Assembly: GCA_003290165.1 (NCBI GenBank)
Contig: QNQO01000520.1
Location: 62,001-126,000, forward strand
Direction: 5' to 3'
Length of the DNA stretch: 64,000 nucleotides
From: Berberis thunbergii
Lineage: Eukaryota; Streptophyta; Magnoliopsida; Ranunculales; Berberidaceae
Shown here piece after piece: positions 1 through 10,899 of this stretch. The notes beneath the pieces are model-generated. The model was not told the DNA's origin and made no database searches. It worked only from the letters and a program-made list of their open reading frames with translations. How positions within the stretch are numbered: position 1 is the first letter of the stretch; the number at the start of each line of letters is the position of its first letter. Position numbers and translations under genes: made by a program.

Positions 1-497
1 GAAGGTTTTACTCAGTACCCTGGACATCAAAGGGAGTGGGATTATAAGTGTAAAACCATTTAGTTATTATCCACTTCTTTAGTTGCCCACAACATTACAC
101 CATAAAACCTGTAGTTTGTAAGTCCCCAAGGTGAGCTCATCCTGTTATTTGCTTAGGCTACCTTACCACCCAATCCATGTCTCTCCCATTGTTTTTTTAT
201 TTTTTTCCCATCTCTTGCTTGAAATTTATTGACTCCAATTGGAGATAAACAATTGAGATGGAGAATGACAGACATTATGTCAAATATGAGGTGCACAGAT
301 TTAATAAGTAATGACAGACAATGCAGCCTAAGCTATTGTTATTTTATATACACCAAGTTGAACAATCCATCATTGTTGCCATGTACATGCATGAGGACCT
401 TTGTTTTGTTTCAATCTGACCAAAACCATTTCTAGCTCCAAACTTTATATGAATCAATCATGCACACCAATTTGAATCCAATCCGAGTCCATTCTCC
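1..497. other. Upstream flank of the protease pseudogene
   Basis: No gene is recognised here. The stretch is AT-rich, with a T-rich run near 187-209, and the short open frames are not convincing. It ends just before the ATG at 498 of a subtilase signal peptide, so it should include the old promoter and leader of that gene. I could not pick a TATA box with confidence. Confidence 0.5.
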
Positions 498-622
498 ATG
501 GCTTCTCTTACTTCTTTTCATCATCTCTGTCTCTTCTTGATCACAGTTTGGCATCTCACATTCATTTCCATCCATGCATACACTTACATACTGCACATGG
601 ACACATTAGCAACGCCCAAGCT

Positions 623-1018
623 CTGGCTTATTTATGTGGCGATTAATCGATGATTTATTGTAAATCAGGGATAGACCGATCCGAACTAGGTATTTAGTGG
701 TCACCGATTAATTGGGGAGAAATTGTTGAGTCACCGATTAATCGGTGAAAAGGTGGTTGTCGTCTTGTTGGGTGGTGGTGGTTGTAACTCTATAATGTGT
801 GGATGTGTTGGACATGATTATATAATTTGCTTTATAATATGACTTTTGTTACTCTATAATACTTGTCTTATTAATCTTTATTATCAATATATGTTATTTA
901 TTATAAATTACATTAGTGAGGTATAAAAATGTATATTTTAAAAGTAAACCAATTAAATCCGCTTAATCTTAAATCGGTTTTGGACTACGAAAGGTCCATT
1001 ATCCACATTTACTACATA
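623..1018. mobile_element. 396-bp insertion with 9-bp target duplications
   Basis: The nine bases GCCCAAGCT occur at 614-622 and again at 1019-1027, exactly where the protease reading is interrupted between the prodomain residues PKL and the SWY block. The insert has no coding potential. It contains repeated ACCGATTAATCGG-like blocks near 640-745. A 9-bp duplication is typical of Mutator-like elements, but the terminal inverted repeats are weak (TTTATGTGG on the left against AAATGTGG in the reverse complement of the right), so the class is uncertain. Confidence 0.6.
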
Positions 1019-2508
1019 GCCCAAGCTATTCACAGTTGGTATCAACAACCCTCTCTTCCCTATCATCTGATGTCTCGAGCATAAGTACCATCAGTAATCC
1101 TAGCCTTATCTACGCTTATACTAATGTTGTGCGTGGATTGTCTGCTGGTTTATCTGATTCTGAACTGGAATGCATGAAAAGTCATCTGGATTTATCTCTT
1201 GGACTCGAGATGCACCTGTTACACCACACACAACCCAAACACCCAACTTTCTCAGCCTTAATTCACAATCTGAGGCATGGTCGGAATCCCAGTATGCAAA
1301 AATGTCATAATTGGGATGATTGATGGTGAAGTTTGGCCAAAGAGTGCAAGCTTTAAGGACCATGGAATGTGCGAAATTTCTTCAAGATGGAAAGGAAAAT
1401 GGGTTGAGGATGTCTCCTTCAAACGATCAATGTGCAACAAGAAGCTTATCGGAGCTCAGTACTTCAACAAAGGTCTAATTGCAAATGAGCCGTGTGAACA
1501 TAACAGTGAGTTCTACACGTGATGCTGATGGCCATGGGACTCGTACTTCAGGTATCCCTGCAGGAAACTCAGTGAAGGGTGCATCTTTCTTTGGTTACTG
1601 CAATGGGACTGCAAGTGGAATTGCAGCATGTGCATCTGGCGATCTATAAGGTCCTTTGGGATAACCATGGTTACATATCTAATGTAATTGCTGCAATAGA
1701 CCAAGCAATTACTGATGGTGTGGATATCCTCTCAATATCCATGAGTTGGGGAGCGGTTAACTTGTACAAAGATCCTATTGCCATAGCCTCATTTGCAGCT
1801 ATGGAGAAGGGTATCTTTGTTGCAGCTTCAGCAGCATATCAAGATCCTTTTTATCATTCTGTTCAAAATGGTGCACCATGGTTAACAACGGTGGGTGCAG
1901 GGAGTGTCAACCGTGAACCTAGTGCACTTGTGTCTCTTGAAAATGGAGTTTCTATTCTTGGTACTGCATTATAAGTAGATTATCCATCCATATATAAAGT
2001 ACCTCTAGTGTTCTTGAATAAATGCGACTGCAATATGAAGTTAAATGAGACTGCCAATAACATCATTTGTGTGTTGGTTATAAATATGACCTAGACGAAC
2101 AACTTCATTATGTTAGACAAGCTCAAGTACCTTTTGGCAATCTTCATTACCGCGAGCTATGAGATAGTCATTCTTACCATCTTCATTCCCAGCAGTGTTT
2201 TAAATCCTGAGCTAGGCAAACCTATTATGAAGTACATTAGTTAAACCAAAAATCCCACAAGAAGTTTCCAATTCCATATCGTACACATGTTGGTAAAAAG
2301 CAAGCACCAATTTTAGGCTTCTGCAACTCAAGAGGTCTGTCCAGAACTAACCCTTCGGTACTGAAGCCAAACTTTATTGCCCCAGGTATATTAACACTCT
2401 CCGCGTGGTTTAGTTCATTCAATCTCTTATCAAGCACTTCAGTGGCCTGTCCACATGTAGCTGGAGTTGGGGCACTTTTGAAGAGCATCCACCCTGAATG
2501 GATCCTCG

Positions 2509-2692
2509 TGTTAAGAATTATAATAGTTATATAATTAGGAATACATATTTACAGTGACTATAATTATAGGAATACCAGATTAATCGGGATTAGAATTAGC
2601 TTTTTTTTCCTAGTTAGGATTGTATTTGTATCACCTCCTTATAAGATGAATAAAAGAAACACTATATTATTTAAAAGTTATTTTGTTGGACA
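2509..2692. mobile_element. Solo LTR (about 184 bp), probably copia or TRIM type
   Basis: The insert splits the protease between HPEW and PAAIR. It starts TGTTAAGAATTAT and ends TTGTTGGACA, so it has TG...CA termini. It contains CTTATAAGATG and AATAAAAG signals near 2640-2655, as expected for an LTR promoter and polyadenylation region. The flanking pentamers are CCTCG (2504-2508) and CCCTG (2693-2697), only three of five matching, so the duplication has decayed or the ends are off by a base or two. There is no internal domain and no second copy, hence a solo LTR. Confidence 0.6.
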
Positions 2693-3078
2693 CCCTGCTG
2701 CCATTCGAATCAGCATGACCACATCTAATTCATTACATGGTACTCACACCCCCATCAAAGATATTTCAAATGACATGGAACCTACTAGGGCTGGGCAAGT
2801 ACGGATAACCAGCCCAAAAACTAGAAACCGAAAATCGGCCCGAAAAATTCGGGCTCGTGTTTATGAGAACTGAAACCGGACCGAATTGACCGGATAACCG
2901 AAGTCCCGGTTAACCGATTTATGGGCCGGTTTCGGGCCTATCTCGGTCCCAAGAGAAAAAAAAATGCTTCTACAGTCTATATAAAAAAAATTACTGGAAT
3001 CATATAACAAAATTATAGCATACAACAAAAATAGTATCAAAAACTTAAAAAAATATATATACAACAAATTACAATCAA

Positions 3079-3184
3079 GATCTGATCTGATATGATCGTG
3101 ATCTGATCAAGTTTGATCTAGATCATGATCTGATCTTATCAAGATCATGATCTGATCTGATCTGATCAAGATATGATCAAGATC
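3079..3184. repeat. GATC-dense array inside the hAT-like element
   Basis: By hand count there are 16 GATC tetramers in about 106 bp, mostly in units such as TGATCTGATCAAGATCA. Because the unit is palindromic the tract can form many short hairpins. It has no coding character. Confidence 0.85.
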
Positions 3185-3243
3185 AGATATGAAATCAAAT
3201 CAAGAGGGAAAGGCGGGGAAGGGAGGAGAGAGGGAGGCGGCTC

Positions 3244-3422
3244 GGTCTTCGCCTTCACTGAGAGTAGGCCTCCGCTTTCGTCACGGTCGATGCTTCGCCT
3301 TCGCTGTGAGGAGGCGGTCGGGAGAGAGATGCTTCGCCTTCGCTGTGAGGATGTGAGGAGGCGGTCGATCCTTCGGGAGGCTGTGAGGATGCTTCGCCTT
3401 CGCTGTGAGGAGGCGGTCGATC
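3244..3422 (+). repeat. GC-rich tandem repeat inside the hAT-like element
   Basis: Three good copies and one degenerate copy of a unit beginning ATGCTTCGCCTTCGCTGTGA and ending GGAGGCGGTCG occur, at about 3246, 3290, 3329 and 3389. The composition is far more GC-rich than the neighbourhood, which would fit a captured and amplified genomic fragment. I cannot identify a source. Confidence 0.75.
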
Positions 3423-4084
3423 CTTTGCCTTCCGCCATGGCGAAACAGAGAGATTATGAAATTAAGCTCTCTTTAAACAGAGAGATTGTGAAGAGAGACT
3501 GGAGTGGAGACAACGTCGAGGAGGAGAGATCCGAGAGGAGTAGCCAAGCCGAGGAGAAGAGGAGGAAGGGAGGAGTCGCACAAGGTGAGGGAAGGTGAGG
3601 GAGAGGAGGAGTCGCACAAGGTGAGGAAGGAGAAGTAGCGGACAATAAAGGCAATGCAGGGTTTTAGTTTTTAACTTTTCATTTATATCCGGGCCGGGTC
3701 GGTTACCCGACGGATTTTAGAAAGAGAAACCGAGGCCCGGACCAGAAACTTCGGGCCGGGCCGGGCTTTTATAACCGATTTTTTTTTTAATAAATGAAAA
3801 CCGATCGGTCCGGTTGTCGGTTCGGTCCGGATTTTCGGTCCTAAATGCCCACCCCTAGAACCTACTAATTCGCTTGGTATGGGGGCTGGTCATGTTAACC
3901 CAAACAAAGCTCTTAATCCAGGACTTTGTATGACACAACTGCAGAGGACTACATAAGGCTTCTCTGTTCCATGAACTACACCAAGAATAAGATCATGACA
4001 ATTACAAGGTCCTCTGGTTTTAACTGTTCGAAGGCGTCTTCTAATATTAACTACCCATCCTTCATTGCATTCTTCAATGCTAGT

Positions 4085-4603
4085 TAATGCGTCCAAATCC
4101 AATCTCCTGGAGATCTGACCTGCAAAACAGGGTTAGATTGTCAACGATCACCATTTTGGTGGCCAAAGGCAATCCGATGCTTAAGTTAGTTAATCTGTGG
4201 GACAAAACTAAATTTGGACAGAATATAGTTTAGTTAAATTTACATACATTTTGTTGAATGATTCATTTACCTTACATAATGTCCATCATTAATTCTCCAC
4301 ATGACATAAGTATGTAAGGTGTGATAAGGGGAGACATTCTTTGCAATGGTCTCATCCTTGAGGTACGTCCTTGGGGGAGTGATTCTCGCCATGAATTGTT
4401 TCCTCTGTAATGTCTCTCTTCTCTAAGGGAAGAGATCTGTTGGGCCTGGATTCACGCTCTTGATTATTATTAAGGATCCTCTTCGGGCCTTTTTAACGAT
4501 TGGGCATGTCTTTTCGAGCCTAGATTGAAGTGCATGTACCTCGTGATAGATGACATTTGACACGTGCACGATCATGATTCGAGTCTTATTTGATGTATCA
4601 TCA
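4085..4603 (-). repeat. Tat-1 3' LTR
   Basis: 519 bp. The left end TAATGCGTCC corresponds to TGATGCGTCC in Tat-2, so the terminal TG has decayed to TA. The right end GATGTATCATCA matches the Tat-2 LTR end. The purine-rich stretch read on the minus strand just outside (4604 onward, about AACTAGGGAGAG) is a good polypurine tract. Confidence 0.8.
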
Positions 4604-4963
4604 GCTACTCTCCCTAGTTAGTGGTCATGCTTACGTGACCACTAACTCCATGGAAGTTGGCTTTTCGACTTCATCATGGTTTTTTTATGCAGAGCATTTA
4701 ATGCCATTAACAGTTGTCGATATGGTTGCTATCCTGATGTCTCATTTACCTGTTCGTTTCAGGTGCAATTTTTGGAATTTTGGGCAGCCATCATATCTCG
4801 CACGTCTTTCTATTAGTAGTATTTTCATTGCCTAACCCTATAAAAAGGTGGAGAAGGTTTGTGTTTCTTTCTTTACGTTATTTCCATTATTAGAGTTTGT
4901 TTTTCTCACTTTATTCATTATCTACTTTGCACAATTCCTTTCTCATAAATGCTAATAAATTTA
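4604..4963 (+). promoter_or_regulatory. Antisense promoter region of Tat-1
   Basis: A clear TATA box, CTATAAAAAGG, lies at 4838-4848, about 115 bp before the ATG of the antisense ORF at 4964. The matching place in Tat-2 has CTTATAAAAAG at 17017-17027. Upstream text is also shared (for example CTCGCACGTCTT against CTTGCACGTTCT), so the promoter is conserved between two diverged copies. It fires away from the 3' LTR into the element. Confidence 0.65.
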
Positions 4964-5856
4964 TGAGTGGGGACGAACTTAGTGCATGTGATGTGTTCTT
5001 TGAGCCTAGGCAGGCAGTGCAGCGGACTTTGGATAATGTTCGTCAGGAGTTCTCTCTTCCGTCTAATCTTGAGATTGTTTTGCCTAGGATCGACGACAGT
5101 CAGCCTGGCTACATTACACTATATCCTGGCTTGTTCAAGTCTGGTCTTCAACTATAGGCTCTTGAAATCTTCCAATCTTATTTGGATTTTTTTGGGCATT
5201 GCTTCTGCTCAGATGGGCCCCAATGGATGGAGAGTGATCGTTGCAACCATGGAGAGAGTCATTCTATCTGGCATTCATCTAAACGAGAAGACTTTGCACT
5301 CTGTGGTGAGGTTTTCGGTAAGCAATAGTCGTATTTGTTTTTTTCGTTATCCTGCTTGCTTTGGGAAGCTTAAGGACGATTACAGGTCTTGGGCGAAGCC
5401 TTAGTTTTATGCGACAATGGATTCTGGATACTTCATGTTTCGCAATTGGCCAATTTTGTGGTTTTTTCGAGAGCCCAGGAAGTGGAATAAATTGTATTTG
5501 ACGGCAAAGGAACAGGTGATCCGTGATCGATTTATTTCGCTTCCTCAAGTCCCTGTAGAGGCTTTCCTTGCCCTACATGTTATCGAGTGTAGTGGCTTGT
5601 AAACTATGAAAACGTGGAGTGTGTTGCGTTTCTTGAGGCTCAAGCCTCTGAAGTTACTATTGCTCGTGCTAGCCATGTCGTCATTTCTGACGAGAAGGAG
5701 GAACGTGTTGCTCCTGTTAGCATTGGTGATGCTAGCATTGATGAGAAAGTGAGCTTCGTTAATAAAGTTACGGATCTTGATGTTCCTACTGCTGCTGGTT
5801 GTGCTGGCTTGGCCACTAAGAAGAGGAACGCCCGTAGACCTGTCAGTCCATCAAAG
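4964..5856 (+). pseudogene. Antisense extra ORF of Tat-1 (Transposase_28 / 'putative gypsy type transposon' domain)
   Basis: Starts MSGDELSACDVFF and continues NLEIVLPRIDDSQPGYITLY, then GLFKSGLQL, a stop, and a shifted frame with IFQSYLDFFG and GPNGWRVIV. This order (GYxTLYP, G-LPLP-like, PNGWR) is the PF04195-type domain found in extra ORFs of Tat-lineage elements. Several frameshifts follow. The tail is Ala/Val/Glu-rich and ends ARRPVSPSK at about 5856. The role of this protein is not established. It runs opposite to gag-pol and has its own TATA upstream. It lacks the long coiled-coil tail seen in Tat-2. Confidence 0.7.
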
Positions 5857-6392
5857 TAGCTGGCGATTAGTCCTGGGTCGTGTTCCAAAAAGGAAGCAGC
5901 ATGCTGGTTTTGCTTAGGGGGTTGCTCGGCTTGCTTCTAGTTCGACATCATCTGAAAAAGAGTATGAAGAAGAGGCTCGTCTTGCTGCTCAAGTGGCTGA
6001 GGGGATAAATCAAACTCTGGAGAGGAGCCTCATCTCTACTCACGAAGTTTGTCATAGTCGTAGCCTGACTAACACCTAGACTAACCCTGATATCTAGTCG
6101 TAGACAATAAATATGGTCTGACTTCATTGCTCTTACTTTGTATATCTCTTTGTCTAACTTAGTAGTTTAAACTTGGCTTAATTTCTGTTTTTGATCTTTT
6201 TTCTTAGTTGTCTGAAATTTTTGACGTACTCTAATTTGTTAGATGTACTCCGTGATCCGATATGGTGATCGGATTAGAGGTTGTGTCACTAAGTCTAACT
6301 TAGGTGTCATGACTTCTTTAAGTACATTTCATGGACTGATTTGTTGGTCAGGCCATGAGATTTCTTGAATAAGTTTAACTTAAATGTCCATA

Positions 6393-6790
6393 CTAAACAC
6401 TCTTCGTGGTCTGACATCTTAGTCGAGCCAAAAGATTTATGAGTAGGTCAATTTGACTTATACGTCCAAACTCTTTTAAACACACTTTGTGGTCTGACAT
6501 ATTAGTCGGGGCAAAAGATTTACGAGTAAGTCATACTTATACGTCCAGACTCTTTTAAACACACTTCGTGGTCCGACATGTTAGTCGAGCCAGAAGATTA
6601 TTTGTAAATTTGATTTATACGCCAACACTCGTTTAAACACACTTCGTTGTCCGACGTGTTAGTTGAGCCAGAAGATTTACGAGTAAGTCTTACTTATACA
6701 TCCAAACTCTTTTAAACAAACTTCGTAGTCCGACATGTTAGTTGGGCCAGAAGATTTTAGGTTGAGCCTGACTTATGCGACCAGATTAAG
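6393..6790. repeat. Five-copy tandem repeat of about 78 bp in the Tat-1 spacer
   Basis: Units begin near CTCTTTTAAACACACTTCG, continue TGGTCCGACATGTTAGTCGA and end in AGAAGATTTACGAGTAAGTC. I count about five copies diverged at several positions each. They lie between the end of the antisense ORF and the 3' end of pol. The matching spacer of Tat-2 (26270-26650) has only scattered related words. Confidence 0.75.
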
Positions 6791-6984
6791 TTCACTTCAT
6801 GGTTGATCATACTAGAAATTTTATGGGTACGTCTGACTTATTTGTCTTGACTTTTTTTTAGATTGTCTCGTTGTCCGACATTTTGATCAGGCAAGAAGTT
6901 TTACAAGTAGATTTCTAGTCTGACTTTGATGTCCTGACTAGATTAGATTAAACACAAGACGAAGGGTTCCTGGAATTTGAAAGT

Positions 6985-9900
6985 TTATTGATAATACTTC
7001 TTCAAGTGTTCAACATTCCATGGTCGTTGTAGTTCACCCTTCGAATCTTCTAACCAGTATGTTCCTGATCTGTTGATTTTCACCACTTTGTATGGTCCTT
7101 CCAAGTTTGGATTTAGCTTACCCGAGCCTGGTTCTTTTGTATTGAATTGGAATTTTTTGAGCACTCAGTCACCGAACGTACGAGGCTTTACTTTTTTATT
7201 ATAGTAACTTGTCATTATTTGTTGGTAGGTTGTTGTTTTGATCGAGGATTTTTCTCATTTCTCATCAAGAAGGTCCAGTCCGACTCGTAGTGCTTCATTG
7301 TTATCCTCTGTTCAAAATTCTTCATTCTGAATGTTGGCATGTCAATTTCTACTGGTACCATTGCCTCAAATCTGTATGCTAAGGAAAATGGTGTTTCTCC
7401 GGTCGGTGTTTTTTTGTTGTTTTGTAAGCCCAGAGATGTCTGACAATTCGGACACCCACAATGCTTTGATGCTTCAAACTTCTTTTTTATTGCTTCAAGA
7501 TTGTTCTGTTAGTCACCTCTTCTAGTCTGTTCGCTTGTGGGTGGGTGAGTGCTGAGAAGTGTTGTTTGATACTTAAGTTTTCACCCAACTTTTTGCCTCT
7601 CTTGCCTTCAAATTGCTTTTCATTGTCAGTGACAATTACTCTGGGGATTCCAAATCTATATGTTATATCGTTCCAGGGAAAGTTTTCAATTTGATCTTTT
7701 TCTGATCTTTGCTAACTGCTCGACTTCTACCCATTTGGTGAAGTAATATGTTGCCACGAGGAGGAATTTCTTTTTATTGGACACTGGAAGTGGCCCTATG
7801 ATGTCCATTGGCCACGGACTACTCATCGAGATGAGGTTTTTGCCTGGCATGTGAGTGTATGGAGCAAATTGTTGACATTTGTCACAAGTACGAACAACTT
7901 CATTTGCATTGTTTGCCAGTAGTTTCCCAATGTTAAGGCTTTGTGGGCTAATGTCCTTCTTCCTAGAAAGTACCCGCATATCTCAAAGTGAATTTCTCAT
8001 AGAACATAGTCCGCATCGTCGGGTGTGAGACATCTTAGTAGCGTTCCTGTCGTAGATCTTCTATAGAGTCCATCGTTAATCAATGTGTACTGTGTTGCTC
8101 TATTCTTAAAGGCCTCCATCTTATCCGTTGGAAGTGTTCCATTTTGTGTGTATGTTAGGATTGGAGTCATTCAGTTGTTCTCCTGATCTGTTGTACATGT
8201 TTCTTGTACCTAGTTTTCCAGTATTGAGATATCATGTACTGTGACGAGTGGATTATGAGTTTCTTCAGGTCGTGATGCCTCATTGGCTAGTCTATCAATT
8301 CTGTCATTTTCCACTCTTGCGCATTGTTGAAAGGTTATTGCTTTGAAGCTTTCAATCAAATCAATTGTGTTTTGATGATAGATTTTCATTCGTGCGTGTT
8401 TAACTTGGAATTCGTCATTCAGCTGGTTGACTACCAATTTAGAGTCAACAAAAATGTTGACTTCTTTCACTCAGAGGTATTTGACCAATTATAAATCGGC
8501 TATCACAATTTTATACTCGACTTTGTTGTTTGAGGCTTTGAAAATGAATTTTATTTCCTTTTCCAACGTCACACCTTTCGCATTGTACATAATTATTCCA
8601 GCTCTACTTCCCTTTTTGTTAGATGTTCTGTTGCAGCATATCCACTAGTGAGAAGTTGATGCAGTGTTTTCTTCCACTTGACTGTTGTTCGATCGATGCT
8701 TCCCATTTTACCATTCTTTTGAATATATCTGGTTTGTGCAGTACCAATCGAAGATACGACCAGAGCGAACAACAACTTCTCCACGGATGGGTAATTAGAT
8801 TTTTTGTCCGCAAATGTCTTGATGACGTAGTAAACTGGCTTTTGTGTGCTATTTTCCTCTCGTATTAGTGTTGAACTGACTGAATGTTCGGACAATAATA
8901 AGTACAAATACAGTTTTATCCTGTTTTTGGCTTTGACAATAGTTTAGTGCTCCCATGTATGCCTTTAGGCTTTGGAAACCTTTTCACATTCCTAACTCCA
9001 TTTGAACTTTTTGTTTCTTTTCAGGATCTTGAAGAAGTGAAGGCACTTGTCTGACAACCTGGAAATGAGTCTGTTCAAGGCTACTATCCTTTTTTTTAAT
9101 CCCTTAACCCCTCCCACCCCAGATGTCACTAGCTAGGATCGACCCCATGACCTAGTGATACCATCCTTCGCTGCTCAACCACTGAGCCATCACACCTTTG
9201 GCGGCTCTATCCTACCATTGAGGTTTTGTACGCCTTTAATGTTGGTAGGCGACTGCATGTTGAGAAGTGCTTGTATCAGTTTCGATTCCTCTTTGATTGA
9301 TCATGTATCTGATGAATTTTCTTAATTCTACTCCGAACGTACATTTTTCCAGGTTTAGCTTCATTTTTTACTTTCAGAGCTGGGAGAAAACTTGTTCGAG
9401 GTCTTTGATGTGGTCATTTTTGTGCAGGCTCTTGACTAGCATGTTGTCAATGTACACCTCCATGGTCTTGCCTATCTAATATTTGAAAATCATGTTCACA
9501 AAACGTTGGTACGTGGCTCCCGCATTCTTTAGTCGGACTGACATAACTAGCAATACATCCATCTTTCTGTTATGAAAGATGTTTTCTCATGGTTGGGTGG
9601 ATGCATTATATCTGGTTGTAACCAGAGTATGCGTCCATGAAGCTTAGAAGCTCGTGTCCGAAGGTGGCGTTCACTGTCTACTCGTGGGAGTGGGCAACTA
9701 TCCTTCTGACATGCCTTATTTAGATACGTGTAGTCTACACACACCTTCCATTCTTGACCAAAACTGTGTTGTCCAACTAGTCTAGGTTTTGGAATTCCTT
9801 GATCATCCATGCATTCATTGAACAGTGCACCTCCTCGTTGATTGTTTGGTTACGCTCTTGGGCAATTGATCTTTTTTTCTGGTGGTCTGGCTTCTTATTC

Positions 9901-10600
9901 GAGTTGACTTGCAACCTGTGAGCAATGACGGAAGGATCAATGCCTACCATGTCCTTTATTGTTCAGGCGAAGACGTCCTGGTTGTCTTTCAACAATTGCA
10001 TTGATTGCTTAGTTAGTTCTAGATGAATTTTTGTGCCAATCAGAATTGTCTTTCTTCCCTCTTCATCATCCAGATGGACTGGTGTTGTTTCTTCTTCTGA
10101 TTGTTCAGTGTTTGGTCTCTCAAACTGATTGGGGATGCATTGTCATCTGGTAGGTCCTGAATCACTTACAATTGACCGAGTTGTTGTAATGGGTCCTCTA
10201 GTTGTGACTGTGATTGCTATCTGTTTGGGGCCTTCATTGTTGTGTAGTGACAGCTAGTTGATCTCCTTTGATGTCCTCAGCGTCATCAGTGTGATACTTC
10301 AAACATTGGTGCATTGAAGAGGACACCGCACCCATGTCGTGTACCCAAGGTCTTCCTAGAAGCATGTTGTATGCGGATGATGCGTCGACAATGAGGAAGT
10401 CAGTTAACAGGACTCGTCGTTTACCTAGCTCTCCCACCTCAACGGGTAAGCGAATTAGTCTGAGTGGGCGACATTGTTCTCTACTGAAACCTATTATCGG
10501 TTGGTTGTTGAGCGTTAGCATCTTTTCACTAAATTGCATCATGCGTACATAATGTTGTCAAATACAGAAGGTTGGCCAAGCTACCTGTGTCAACTAGTAC
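6985..10600 (-). pseudogene. Tat-1 pol remnant: protease, RT, RNase H, integrase
   Basis: Read from right to left. The aspartic protease motif LVDTGSLANLLYL is near 10560-10590, followed by AYNMLLGRPWVHDMGA. RT blocks include KVCVDYTYLNKACQKD (near 9740) and the catalytic box as YIDNM near 9450, where the usual second Asp is Asn. RNase H has IFVDSKLVVNQLNDEF (8450). Integrase has CDKCQQFAPYTHMPGK (about 7860), MDIIGPLPVSNKKKFLLVAT, VTDNEKQF and a C-terminal GPY block (GKLNPNLEGPYKVV) at about 7100, ending near 6985. The DDE acidic residues of integrase appear retained. Stops and frameshifts separate all domains, and a SINE interrupts RT at 9091-9206. Confidence 0.85.
9091..9206 (-). mobile_element. 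tRNA-derived SINE inserted in Tat-1 RT
   Basis: On the minus strand the element has an A-box-like GGCTCAGTGGTTGAGC and a B-box-like GGGTCGATCC, and it ends in a poly-A tract (poly-T on the plus strand, 9091-9097). The 7-bp duplication CTATCCT flanks it at 9084-9090 and 9207-9213. It must be younger than Tat-1. Confidence 0.8.
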
Positions 10601-10899
10601 TTTTTTATTTTTCATTTGGTGATCAAAACCGAGATCTTGAAGGCATCATTGTGTGGGAAATGAACTCCATGTGCATCCTTTTTCGGAAAAGGTCAAAGTT
10701 TGTTGATGTATTCTGGCATGCTTAACGAAAGGCTTTAGGTAGCGGATCTTGTCCTTAAATCCCAAATTAATAGCTTTCGTGATCAGTTAGATTGTTCATT
10801 TTCTCCAGCTACATCACGTAGAACATATATCTATTCTCTGGACTGTTCATTCGACCCCATGGTAGTGTCTGCTTTCTCTTTTCCTTTGAACTGTTTATC

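Larger units (their letters stand above)
2786..3857. mobile_element. Non-autonomous hAT-like element, 1072 bp, with 8-bp target duplications
   Basis: Termini are TAGGGCTGGGCA on the left and TGCCCACCCCTA on the right, an 11 of 12 inverted repeat of the common plant hAT type. The 8-bp duplication GAACCTAC is perfect at 2778-2785 and 3858-3865, and removing the element restores protease codons. Subterminal regions are rich in ACCGGTT, GGGCCGG and CCGAAAAT motifs on both sides. The inside holds a GATC-dense array (3079-3184) and a GC-rich tandem repeat (3244-3422). No transposase is present. A 141-codon open frame at 3173-3598 is Arg-rich and repeat-derived and is not taken as a gene. Confidence 0.85.
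498..4084 (+). pseudogene. Subtilisin-like serine protease (subtilase, S8) pseudogene
   Basis: Plant subtilases are secreted cell-wall proteases. The ATG at 498 opens a hydrophobic signal peptide followed by the prodomain start (AYTYILHMDTLATPK). After an insertion, prodomain and catalytic-domain text resumes at 1028 and runs to about 2076: the Asp block (VIIGMID, with the normal DTG changed to DGE), the His block (DGHGT), then IAAIDQAITDGVDILSIS. PA-like and Ser-block text follows (STSVACPHVAG near 2430-2475, catalytic Ser kept) up to HPEW at about 2503. The next piece is at 2698-2785 (PAAIRISMTTSNS) and the last at 3866-4084 (LGMGAGHVNPNKALNPGL). Many frameshifts and stops separate the blocks, and the C-terminal Fn3-like domain is missing because Tat-1 begins at 4085. 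The family call is firm. The subgroup (SBT1-like) is a guess from the wording of the blocks. Confidence 0.9.

Noticed and set aside
2237..2488. 83-codon open frame on the minus strand
   Set aside because: It is the complement of the subtilase Ser-block region, which has clear family text on the plus strand.
3173..3598. 141-codon Arg/Glu-rich open frame on the plus strand
   Set aside because: It is made of the GC-rich tandem repeat inside a hAT-like element, and the opposite strand is open too. No family resemblance.
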